Assembly: GCA_964640175.1 (NCBI GenBank)
Contig: CAZXFW010000001.1
Location: 62,001 to 126,000 of the forward strand
DNA from: JACKDX01 sp964640175
Lineage (GTDB): Bacteria > Myxococcota_A > Polyangia > Polyangiales > GCA-016699535
DNA length: 64,000 nt
Direction of reading: 5' to 3'
Shown here: positions 35,727 through 44,190 of the stretch, piece after piece
Position numbering within the stretch: position 1 is the first letter of the stretch
Layout of the letters: the number at the start of each line of letters is the position of its first letter
Notes under the pieces: model-generated
What the model saw: the letters and a program-made list of their open reading frames with translations, nothing else
The model's database searches: none
What the model was told of the DNA's origin: nothing
Position numbers and translations under genes: made by a program

Positions 35727-38081
35727 GTGCCTCGACGTATTTCAAAAATAGCAAATCCCACCACAGCCCAACATAACATAAGGCATGAAATCGGCGGCGT
35801 CGTTGTGGCCGCTGGCGCAGTCCTCTTAACTCTCGCACTTTGGTCATACGATGCGCGAGGCGGTGAAAATTTGATAGGCCCAGTAGGCAACAAGCTTGCT
35901 GAAATTCTGGTGCGTGTCCTCGGGCTATGTGCTTGGCTACTCCCCATTGAAATGGGGTTAGCCACCTCGAGGCTATTTGGACGTCAGACAATTCGTCTCG
36001 GCATTGCACGTGTGGCTTCGACTATCGTGCTTGTAATCATTGGATGCGCACTCACGCACCTATTGATGTTCGGACAAGTAGTGTTTGGTGGACATTTGCC
36101 TGGAGGGTTGTTTGGAGAGGTACTAGGCGAAGTTAGTCGTTCTTTACTGGGCACTCTTGGCTCTTACATCGTGGGATTCGTACTCGTTACGGTGACCATT
36201 TTGTTACGTACGTCCTATTCCCTATTGAATGGTATGAAACAGGCTTATGGCCTGTGGTTAACGTGGGCAGCTAAAATCAAAGCAATGTGGATAGAAGCTC
36301 GCGAACTTGAAGCACAAAGGCGTCAGCAACAACTTGAAAACCTTGAAGAGACCTTCGAAGCTGCTCCTAACGAGCAAGAAGTCGTGAAAAGTGAACCTGC
36401 GGCGGTTGCTCCGAAGCCAATTCAACGATCAGCCAGCACTCCTCCTACAGAACAAGCCGCTAGAGCAAAAAACACAGCCGCAGGTGGACCCATCATTGTA
36501 CCGCCCAAGGTTAGACCCATCGCAGATACACATTCAGCACCTAACTCAGTGCGACCTAATGCAAAAGGTAAAGCCCGCTTCAAAGACTTTGTGTTGCCTG
36601 CAACTGGTTTATTAGACCCTTATCAAGACACCACTATCAACGTGGATGAAAAAGTACTTAAGAACAACGCGGCTCGGTTGGTACAGAAATTGGCTGCCTA
36701 TGGTGTCGAAGGCCGTGTCGATGAAATCCATCCAGGCCCGGTTGTCACCATGTATGAATTTGAGCCTGCCAGTGGCACCAAAGTGTCTAAAATTGCCTCT
36801 TTAGCAGACGACTTGGCGATGGCACTTGCCGCGCAAAAAGTTCGCATTGTGGCACCTATTGTAGGCAAAGCACGCGTAGGATTTGAGCTGCCCAATAGTC
36901 GCCGTCAAACCGTAAATCTGCGCGATATTCTTGAAGACGAACGTTGGCAAAACATGGAAGCAGAACTTCCTATTGCACTTGGTAAAGATATTACTGGACA
37001 ACCCGTCTATGCCGATCTCAGCAAGATGCCACATTTGCTAGTAGCCGGTGCCACAGGAGCAGGCAAAAGTGTAGGGCTCAATGTCATGCTTACTTCGATG
37101 TTGTTTAAAAAGACACCCGAAGAACTAAAGCTTCTCATGGTAGATCCAAAGGTTGTGGAACTAGCAGCTTACGATGGCATTCCACACATGCTTTTGCCTG
37201 TTGTTACAGACATGAAAAAAGCAGCCTTATCATTGCGCTGGGCCGTAGATGAAATGGAGCGACGTTACCAACTTTTTGCGGACGCTGGAGCTCGCAACGT
37301 GCAAAGCTACAATGAACGCGTTGACCGTGTTCTCAAGGGAACCCTTCCGTTAGAACGCCTTGCTCCTCGCCACACAAAACAATCGGACACAGATCAACCT
37401 GCAGAGGAATTCAAACCCGAAAAACTCCCACATATCGTCGTAGTCGTGGATGAATTTGCAGATCTGATCATGGTATCTGCCAAAGACGTTGAAGCCGCCA
37501 TCACGCGCTTGGCCCAAAAAGCTCGTGCGGCTGGTATTCATGTGATTCTCGCAACCCAGCGTCCTAGTGTAGACGTGATCACTGGCGTCATTAAAGCTAA
37601 TTTTCCCACTCGGATTGCCTACAAAGTTTCACAACGTGAAGATTCTAAAACAATCCTTGGTCGCAGCGGCGCAGAGCATCTTTTGGGTATGGGCGATATG
37701 TTGATGCTTCCACCAGGGACAGGAGAGTTGAAGCGTGTCCATAGTGCATACATTAGTGAAGATGAACTTAAATCCGTATGTGATTTTCTACGTGCACAAG
37801 GATCTCCTGTCTATGATGAACGTATTCTGAAGCCTCGTGAAGACGATCTCGAAGATGATTCCGACTCACCCAACGGCAAAAGTGACGATGAAAAATACGA
37901 TCGCGCTGTAGCTATCGTTTCTCAAGCCGGATACTGTTCTATTAGTCATATCCAAAGACAGCTTGGCGTAGGGTATAATAAAGCTGCCAAGCTCGTTGAG
38001 CGTATGGAAAAATCCGGAGTTGTTGGCCCTCCTAGTGGCAAAGCGGGTGGTCGACGTGAAGTTCTCGTACAAGCATTTTAA
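35727..38081 (+). CDS. ftsK: DNA translocase FtsK
   Basis: 784 residues from GTG 35727, with GGAG five bases upstream. Four transmembrane helices lie in the first 190 residues. A Pro/Gln-rich linker with a coiled coil follows (AREL...QRRQQQLENLEE), then the motor: Walker A GATGAGKSVGLN near 440, Walker B VVVVDEFADLIM near 571, and ATQRPSVDVITGVIKANFPT. The C-terminal gamma winged-helix domain (KYDRAVAIVSQAGYCSISHI) reads KOPS-like sequences. It pumps DNA during division and drives dimer resolution at dif with XerCD. The linker is short compared with E. coli FtsK. It is convergent with the Cys-repeat gene. Confidence 0.95.
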   Translation: MPRRISKIANPTTAQHNIRHEIGGVVVAAGAVLLTLALWSYDARGGENLIGPVGNKLAEILVRVLGLCAWLLPIEMGLATSRLFGRQTIRLGIARVASTIVLVIIGCALTHLLMFGQVVFGGHLPGGLFGEVLGEVSRSLLGTLGSYIVGFVLVTVTILLRTSYSLLNGMKQAYGLWLTWAAKIKAMWIEARELEAQRRQQQLENLEETFEAAPNEQEVVKSEPAAVAPKPIQRSASTPPTEQAARAKNTAAGGPIIVPPKVRPIADTHSAPNSVRPNAKGKARFKDFVLPATGLLDPYQDTTINVDEKVLKNNAARLVQKLAAYGVEGRVDEIHPGPVVTMYEFEPASGTKVSKIASLADDLAMALAAQKVRIVAPIVGKARVGFELPNSRRQTVNLRDILEDERWQNMEAELPIALGKDITGQPVYADLSKMPHLLVAGATGAGKSVGLNVMLTSMLFKKTPEELKLLMVDPKVVELAAYDGIPHMLLPVVTDMKKAALSLRWAVDEMERRYQLFADAGARNVQSYNERVDRVLKGTLPLERLAPRHTKQSDTDQPAEEFKPEKLPHIVVVVDEFADLIMVSAKDVEAAITRLAQKARAAGIHVILATQRPSVDVITGVIKANFPTRIAYKVSQREDSKTILGRSGAEHLLGMGDMLMLPPGTGELKRVHSAYISEDELKSVCDFLRAQGSPVYDERILKPREDDLEDDSDSPNGKSDDEKYDRAVAIVSQAGYCSISHIQRQLGVGYNKAAKLVERMEKSGVVGPPSGKAGGRREVLVQAF

Positions 38082-38088
38082 TGCTTGT
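38069..38088. terminator. hairpin between ftsK and the convergent Cys-repeat gene
   Basis: ACAAGCATT and AATGCTTGT form a perfect 9-bp inverted repeat with a two-base centre, overlapping the ftsK stop and ending just before the stop of the opposite gene. Three T follow on the plus strand. It is a plausible weak bidirectional terminator; the U tract is short. Confidence 0.5.
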
Positions 38089-38928
38089 TTAAGACCGTCT
38101 TCTACGACGCAACGCCATCCATCCCAACATCATAAGCCAAGGTGATGCCACATTAGCATTAACCGGTATTCCTAGAGGAAAGACAGCACATGACGCACTG
38201 CCGCTTGCGCTTGCTTCTGCCTCGTAATGCACTTCAAACTCAAGGTTACGCAAAGCGTCAATACACTGTTGAAGATTATCGCCATGATCGACGTAACTTC
38301 CATCACAAAACAACGAACCTTCCGTGCTCTGACATTCTGCTTCACAACTACCCTGGACGTCCACCGTGCATTCGGCATAGCCACTCGCCTGACAATCCAC
38401 CTGACAGTCTAAATTCGCTTGCGCCGTGCATGAGCCATTACAACTGGCCTCACATTGAGCACTGCACTCTGCAGTTGGCGGCACCACATTGCACTCCGCA
38501 TCACAGGAAGCGGCACATGTCGCCTCGCAAGAAGCTTCACATTCTGCCGAATCTTCATTAGCCTCACATGTTGCATCACATGCACCAGAACAGTCCGCTT
38601 GACATGACGCACTACACTGAAAAGCACCGGGATCAACAGTACAGCTTGCATTACAATCTGCGATACACTCTACATCGCAACTTGCCTCAGCTTCAAAATC
38701 ACACTCGCTATTGCAACTTGCTGTGAGATCTGCTGCACAGGCAGCTTGAACAGACGGAGGCGTACACTGCGCTGCACATTCTATGCCTGGAGGAGTCACT
38801 TCGCAGTGAGCATCGGCCTCAAGGTGGATGTTTCCACACGCATTAATGCCACTTTCATCTTGAGCAAAAGCCCCCTGAGCCATCAATAACATTCCCAATA
38901 ACCCAACAAACCACACGAACTTTTGCAT
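38089..38928 (-). CDS. secreted Cys-repeat protein with MYXO-CTERM-like tail
   Basis: 279 residues: signal peptide to about AFAQD, then roughly 200 residues with about 33 cysteines, mostly spaced by three residues (for example EASCEATCAASCDAEC, SASCQADCSGACDATC). Most intervening residues are Ala, Ser, Glu, Asp, Asn or Thr. The end is a Cys (SASCAVFPLG), a hydrophobic helix (PWLMMLGWMAL) and RRRRRS, a MYXO-CTERM-like sorting tail. It is therefore probably surface-anchored. No metal or enzyme motif is named. It is divergent from bioA and convergent with ftsK. I know of no named family with this exact repeat, and similar proteins in myxobacteria are annotated as hypothetical. Confidence 0.8.
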   Translation of the reverse strand: MQKFVWFVGLLGMLLMAQGAFAQDESGINACGNIHLEADAHCEVTPPGIECAAQCTPPSVQAACAADLTASCNSECDFEAEASCDVECIADCNASCTVDPGAFQCSASCQADCSGACDATCEANEDSAECEASCEATCAASCDAECNVVPPTAECSAQCEASCNGSCTAQANLDCQVDCQASGYAECTVDVQGSCEAECQSTEGSLFCDGSYVDHGDNLQQCIDALRNLEFEVHYEAEASASGSASCAVFPLGIPVNANVASPWLMMLGWMALRRRRRS

Positions 38929-39043
38929 GTTGATATCTCCTTAATTAGGGCACTTTAGCCTGCTCTTGTCTGGCAGACTATCACATGTAGATTGGTCTTC
39001 TGATATCGTTTAGAACAATTTTCATACCTAGCCAAGATACATT

Positions 39044-40351
39044 ATGCATTCACCACTCATTGCTATGGATCGCCAGTACTTATGGCGTCCGTACACATCG
39101 ACCGAAGACCACCAACAAAAAGACCCTTTGGTCATCTCTGATGCTGAAGGCGTTTGGCTGATTGATGCCACTGGGAAACGTTACCTCGATGGGAATGGTT
39201 CATGGTGGACCAACACGCTTGGACATGGGCATCCACGCTTGCGCCGCGTTCTTAAAAACCAGGCCGACTCTCTCATCCATTGTGCATTTGCCGGTATTAC
39301 ACATCATCATGCAGTGCACCTAGCGAAAGAACTTCTTGAAGTTGCTCCACCAGGCATGTCTCGTGTTTTCTTTAGTGACAATGGATCAACGGCTGTCGAA
39401 GTCGCAGTTAAAATGGCTTTCCAATATTGGCAGCAAAATGGCCAGCCCGAACGACGACTTTTTTTAGCGCTGTCGGACGCGTTTCATGGGGACACCCTTG
39501 GGAGCACCAGTTTAGGAGGGGTACCCATTTTTCGAAAGATCTTCGGACCGCTGTTGTTTGATGTAATTCATGTACCAATTCCAACGGATGACACTGATTT
39601 CACACACATCATTGATGTGATTCAACAAGAGCTAAATGCTCATAGCACGCATATTGCGGGCGTGGTTGTGGAGCCTCTCATCCAAGGCGCTGCAGGGATG
39701 AAAATATGGCCCGCACATTTACTCAAACAACTACGCAAGGCAACCTACGATGCACAAACTTTCCTTATCGCCGATGAAGTATTTACGGGTTATGGCCGTA
39801 CCGGAGCCATGTGGGCTTGTGATCATGCCGGAATCACACCAGACATACTTTGCACCGCGAAAGCATTCTCTGGCGGTATGCTCCCAATGGCCGCCACACT
39901 GACCACGCAACACGTTTTTGAGGGTTTTTCAGGAGGCAAAGAGCGTGCATTCATGCATGGACATACGTACTATGGAAACCCGTTAGGCGCTGCGGTAGCG
40001 CGCGAGGTCCTAGCTATTTACCGTGACGAAAAAGTGATCGAGCAAGTAAAAACAAAAGCCCCTATTGTTAAAGCGTTGTTTGAGCAGATTGCGCGACTAC
40101 CAGGAGTCAATGCAGTACGTTCTTTGGGACTCGTGGGTGCAGCCGATCTTGGCAAAGGTGGCTATACAGGCGGGGCTGGCTGGAGTGTATATCAACACGC
40201 CCTGCAACACGGAGCTTACCTCCGACCACTTGGCGACACGGTCTATATTGCGCCTCCTTTGATTATCAACGAGTCAGAGCTTAAACAACTCCTTGAGATA
40301 TTGCATGCATCCATTATCGCAGCGTATAAAACCAACCCTTGGCAAAGCTGA
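39044..40351 (+). CDS. bioA: adenosylmethionine-8-amino-7-oxononanoate aminotransferase
   Basis: 435 residues, class III aminotransferase. MDRQYLWRPYTSTEDH and DGNGSWWTNTLGHGHPRL are BioA-specific features. The central region has SDAFHGDTLGSTSLGG, the PLP Asp is in IADEVFTGYGRTGAMWACD, and the Schiff-base Lys is in TAKAFSGGMLP near residue 272. It makes 7,8-diaminopelargonate in biotin synthesis. No other bio gene is adjacent; lnt overlaps its 3' end by 13 bases. Confidence 0.93.
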   Translation: MHSPLIAMDRQYLWRPYTSTEDHQQKDPLVISDAEGVWLIDATGKRYLDGNGSWWTNTLGHGHPRLRRVLKNQADSLIHCAFAGITHHHAVHLAKELLEVAPPGMSRVFFSDNGSTAVEVAVKMAFQYWQQNGQPERRLFLALSDAFHGDTLGSTSLGGVPIFRKIFGPLLFDVIHVPIPTDDTDFTHIIDVIQQELNAHSTHIAGVVVEPLIQGAAGMKIWPAHLLKQLRKATYDAQTFLIADEVFTGYGRTGAMWACDHAGITPDILCTAKAFSGGMLPMAATLTTQHVFEGFSGGKERAFMHGHTYYGNPLGAAVAREVLAIYRDEKVIEQVKTKAPIVKALFEQIARLPGVNAVRSLGLVGAADLGKGGYTGGAGWSVYQHALQHGAYLRPLGDTVYIAPPLIINESELKQLLEILHASIIAAYKTNPWQS

Positions 40352-41883
40352 CACACTCTTTCTTGTCTAACTATGGGCTAGCTGCGCTCTCTGGCATCCT
40401 TTACTTTTTGGGCTTTGCAGGCATGGACTTATGGCCATGCGCCTTGGTCGCTTATGTTCCTATTTTATTTGTTTTAGAAAACCAGCGAGATAAAGGAGCA
40501 TGGAACAGCATTAAAATCGGCCTCGTGTTTGGCTTTATTGCCATGTTTGGAGGCTATTATTGGCTGATTCATGTTCTTCAAGAGTTTTCAGGATTTCCAT
40601 TTCTTATCTGTGTTTTGTTTGCATCTGTACTCGTGCTTCAACAAGCGGGTGCTTTTGCTCTCTTTGCCTGGTTATGGACTTGTAGCCGTGCCAGAGGGCT
40701 TGGACCAAGTACAAGCCTTATTATCGCAGGCACGACTTCTGAATTCGCTTACCCTATGTTGTTCCCCTATTACTATGGGACGAGCTTTCACAATGTTCCG
40801 GTACTACTTCAAACGGCTGAACTCGGCGGACCTTTACTTGTATCCATTCTGTGCTTTGCCATCAACGGAACAATTTTTGAACTCTGGCATACACGACGAA
40901 CCCTTAAACCATGGCCCCTCCGAAACTGCACTGTAGCGGCTGTGTATATAGTGGCTTCTATCCTTTTCGGGGTAATCCGCATTCACCAAATTGATCTGAA
41001 ATCTAAAAACGCGCCCAGCATTACTGTCGGCCTCGTCCAAGCGAACATGGATACTTTCGGCAAAAGAGAAGATCCTGTGGAAGGTCTGCGGCGTCATTTA
41101 CATTTATCACAACGCCTGGAGTTGAAAGCCAGTCCAGATCTCCTCGTGTGGCCGGAGTCTTCTTATGCATGGGCCATTCCTGAAACCGTTAAAAACATCC
41201 GCCCCATTGTCACAGGACCACTACATACACCCTTATTATTTGGCGCCATTTCACGTCGACAAGGAAATTCTTTACCACGCGTTTACAACACAGCCTTTAT
41301 TGCCGATGCCACAGGCGCTATCCAAGGAAGTTACGATAAAACATTTCTATTAGCATTCGGCGAATACCTCCCTTTTGGGAAACTGTTTCCTATCTTGTAC
41401 GAATGGTCACCTAATAGCGGACACTTTTCACAAGGCAGCCATGTCAATGCGCTTCCTTTAGGTCCTTGGAGAATCGGCACGCTGATTTGTTACGAAGACA
41501 TACTGCCATCTTTTGTGCGTAAACTTGTGACACACAGCAATCCCCATTTTCTGGTTAACATCACCAACGATGCATGGTTCGGTGACACTACCGAACCTTG
41601 GGAACACTTGGCTTTGGCAAAGCTACGCTCCATCGAGCATCGCCGTTTTCTGGTCCGTGCAACTAATAGTGGCGTCAGCGCTATCATCGACCCTGTAGGT
41701 AGACTCCTTGCCCATACACAGGTATTTCGTCAGCAAACTCTTCATGGAGAAATCGCGATGCTGCAGGGCACAAGCATCTATGCAGTACTTGGAGACTGGC
41801 CAGGTTGGTTGGCACTGGCGTTGAGTATGTGGAGCATTTTGCCTTTGATCCAGTCACGCTTAAAGCAACGGCGCAAGCAATAG
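40339..41883 (+). CDS. lnt: apolipoprotein N-acyltransferase Lnt
   Basis: 514 residues starting at TTG 40339, inside the bioA coding end. No strong Shine-Dalgarno is visible, so translation may be coupled. Six or seven N-terminal helices precede a nitrilase-type domain with the triad Glu in VWPESSYAW (about 273), Lys in SYDKTFLLAFGEYLPFG (about 333) and Cys in TLICYEDILP (about 385). Lnt adds the third acyl chain to lipoproteins in the periplasm, which fits the many lipoproteins in the window. Its 3' end overlaps the convergent CarboxypepD-like gene by 24 bases. Confidence 0.93.
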   Translation: MAKLTHSFLSNYGLAALSGILYFLGFAGMDLWPCALVAYVPILFVLENQRDKGAWNSIKIGLVFGFIAMFGGYYWLIHVLQEFSGFPFLICVLFASVLVLQQAGAFALFAWLWTCSRARGLGPSTSLIIAGTTSEFAYPMLFPYYYGTSFHNVPVLLQTAELGGPLLVSILCFAINGTIFELWHTRRTLKPWPLRNCTVAAVYIVASILFGVIRIHQIDLKSKNAPSITVGLVQANMDTFGKREDPVEGLRRHLHLSQRLELKASPDLLVWPESSYAWAIPETVKNIRPIVTGPLHTPLLFGAISRRQGNSLPRVYNTAFIADATGAIQGSYDKTFLLAFGEYLPFGKLFPILYEWSPNSGHFSQGSHVNALPLGPWRIGTLICYEDILPSFVRKLVTHSNPHFLVNITNDAWFGDTTEPWEHLALAKLRSIEHRRFLVRATNSGVSAIIDPVGRLLAHTQVFRQQTLHGEIAMLQGTSIYAVLGDWPGWLALALSMWSILPLIQSRLKQRRKQ

Positions 41884-43548
41884 CGTAAAGGCACCATCGC
41901 TGTCGGTGACCGTGCTGCCCACAGGCAAAGAACGCTGTGAAGTCCCTTGCATAATAACACCATGTGCAGTGACTTCGACTCCCATAACAGGATGACCTAA
42001 CGCATCCACTACGCGTCCTGTGACAGGTACAGGCGAAACTAACGTATAGGCTTGCTCACTTGCCGGGGTTTGATTCTTCTGGATACTAACATCAGGAACC
42101 ACAACCCATGGGAAGCCACTTTCGGCACGAGTCTGAATAACCAAATCATAACGTCCGACATCTAAAGGTAAAACAAATTCGCCGTCGGCATCTGTCTGCG
42201 TTTGATTAGAACGGTTATACGCAGCTTCAGGCCATTCTTCAAAATTAGATCGCACTTGTTGTGCGACAGCTTGTACAACCGCTCCTTGCATAGGTTGGGC
42301 TTCTGCATTTTTCACGCGACCACGAAACTGATGTCGAAGTGGAAGCACAAATAATTGATCGTCAGGAGCGTCGATCAATCCACTGTCTGAAACATCTACA
42401 GTTGTTGCAAACACACCATAGGGCACTGCGGTGCTTTCTGGCCTTACTATCAGTTCATACTGACCTGGCAGCAATTGCGCTTGAAAGTTCCCGTCCTTGT
42501 CAGTAAGCACCGAAACCCTATGAACCTGTTCAACTCCTGTGTCTGCAGGTGTACCCATGGATGTCATAATGACGACAGCATTGCTCACGGGAACAGGCTC
42601 TTTTTCAGAGGTAACTACCCGAGCATGATAGGCCGTACTCGTTTGTTTTCCTGGTACCCAAAGCTCATAATTTCCTTCACATTCAGCCTGTGGAAATAAA
42701 TAATTCGGATCGATTGTCACCTCTGGATATATCATTTCATTCGAATCCGGAGTGATTATTAACACATAATTATCCAGGTCTTTAGGCAATTGGATCGCAA
42801 AAACTCCAGGTTGATTGTCCACGGTGGCTGTCACAGCTGCCGATGACACTGCCTGCCCGGTCGTGCGGTCCACTGCCTTGACCCTCAGTCCATTCATGCC
42901 TTCATGTGCAGGATCCAGGATAGTTCCTGCAAACACACACCACTCTTGTGGTTCGGGATACACAAACGATATTGGCTCCTCCAACTCTCCCAATAGCTCC
43001 AACGTATACGCCATAGGAGGCAACTCTTGCGCCAATGCTATATTCGGCTGGATACGCACATCGTAACTACCAGTCAGAAGTGTGGTGGCAAAATCCACTT
43101 CATGCCCATTCTCTAAAATCGCAGCCTTTGACAAAGTCTGCACAACCACATTGGACGCTAAACTTCTCACCGAACTTTTACGAGTGAATACAATATCACC
43201 CAAGATTCTTGTGTTGTCTTTGTGAGTACGAACTGTTCCAAACACATTGGTGAGTGTGCCTAGTTCCATAATTTTTTCTTTCCCATCTTCTAAAGGGAAT
43301 CGTTCCGAAAAAACGGATGTTTTCAATCCTTGCTCCGCATTGGCAATCACCACTTCAAGCACGATTTGAAAATTTAGCGCATCAGCTGCCAGGCATACTT
43401 TGTTCTGCAAATCACAACTTGAATTCGGACAGTCATCATCAGAATCGCAAAAATTCTTAGTGCTTCCCTGGCTATCATTACCAAACGTACAGCCTGCAAA
43501 TGCAATCAAGAGCACGCAAAAAATATTTTGTATGCAGTTAGCCCTCAT
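41860..43548 (-). CDS. lipoprotein with carboxypeptidase-regulatory-like repeats
   Basis: 562 residues from the ATG overlapping the preceding stop (ATGA). The signal sequence ends in a lipobox-like AFAGC, followed by the Cys-rich FCDSDDDCPNSSCDLQNKVC. Several Ig-like beta domains follow, each with the CarboxypepD_reg pattern: VVIMTSMGTPADTGVEQ then DKDGNFQAQLLPGQYELIV, AVVQAVAQQ then DADGEFVLPLDVGRYDLVI, and GRVVDALGHPVMGVEVTAHG. It is probably a surface-exposed structural or adhesive protein. It is the last gene of the sigma-54 activator operon. Confidence 0.83.
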   Translation of the reverse strand: MRANCIQNIFCVLLIAFAGCTFGNDSQGSTKNFCDSDDDCPNSSCDLQNKVCLAADALNFQIVLEVVIANAEQGLKTSVFSERFPLEDGKEKIMELGTLTNVFGTVRTHKDNTRILGDIVFTRKSSVRSLASNVVVQTLSKAAILENGHEVDFATTLLTGSYDVRIQPNIALAQELPPMAYTLELLGELEEPISFVYPEPQEWCVFAGTILDPAHEGMNGLRVKAVDRTTGQAVSSAAVTATVDNQPGVFAIQLPKDLDNYVLIITPDSNEMIYPEVTIDPNYLFPQAECEGNYELWVPGKQTSTAYHARVVTSEKEPVPVSNAVVIMTSMGTPADTGVEQVHRVSVLTDKDGNFQAQLLPGQYELIVRPESTAVPYGVFATTVDVSDSGLIDAPDDQLFVLPLRHQFRGRVKNAEAQPMQGAVVQAVAQQVRSNFEEWPEAAYNRSNQTQTDADGEFVLPLDVGRYDLVIQTRAESGFPWVVVPDVSIQKNQTPASEQAYTLVSPVPVTGRVVDALGHPVMGVEVTAHGVIMQGTSQRSLPVGSTVTDSDGAFTLLLAPLL

Positions 43549-44156
43549 TGCACACAATCCGATAAGTTAACGGTCGGCTCCGACATAACCCACCAAATAG
43601 CTGTATCCATGTCACCCTCAACCACGGGCAAATTTTCGCGAAGAAGAAATTCCCCAGCCACAAGAAATTCCACTTTCGTACATGGTTTAGCCATTAGGGT
43701 GTCGCGGCCTACACTAAATTGATGCGGTCGATCCGCATCACCAACAGGGTGGATCACATCCTGCTCAACAAGGCCAACTAACCCTAAGCCCACCACCCGA
43801 TCCAAAAAAATACGATATTCCAATGACTGTTCGATATTGGCATCGCGAACTACAAACTCAAATGTTATGTCTAAGTTGTCGTCATCAGGCTCCAAGCGGA
43901 CTATCCCACCTAACCGCTGCTCAGCATTTGGAGCACTCACAATCGATGGAGGATAGTTAGGCTCTTCAGCCGAATCATGCCGGTTTAAAATTAAGCACCC
44001 TGAACTACTGAGCCACCACCCCATGCTGGTTACCAAAGCAAATGCTGGGCCAGAATGGCAAAGGTACCGCAACCATTTGAAAACATTGAAATTTAGCGGC
44101 AAAAAGCCCCTAAAACGCGCCCAGAATGCTCTGACATTCTTGTCAGGTATTTCCAT
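43545..44156 (-). CDS. hypothetical lipoprotein in the sigma-54 activator operon
   Basis: About 203 residues from the ATG giving MEIPDKNVRAFW; the start is uncertain. A hydrophobic stretch ends in a lipobox-like LSSSGC, preceded by an unusually long charged N-terminus, so a later non-ATG start is possible. The mature part has PNAEQRLGGIVRLEPDDD and ITFEFVVRDANIEQSLEYRI, beta-rich, with DTLMAKPCTKVEFLVAGEFL. It overlaps the downstream gene (ATGA) and follows the activator by 34 bases. No named family. Confidence 0.68.
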   Translation of the reverse strand: MEIPDKNVRAFWARFRGFLPLNFNVFKWLRYLCHSGPAFALVTSMGWWLSSSGCLILNRHDSAEEPNYPPSIVSAPNAEQRLGGIVRLEPDDDNLDITFEFVVRDANIEQSLEYRIFLDRVVGLGLVGLVEQDVIHPVGDADRPHQFSVGRDTLMAKPCTKVEFLVAGEFLLRENLPVVEGDMDTAIWWVMSEPTVNLSDCVQ

Positions 44157-44190
44157 GGAGTGTGCCATGCGTGCAGGCAACCTACGTGCT

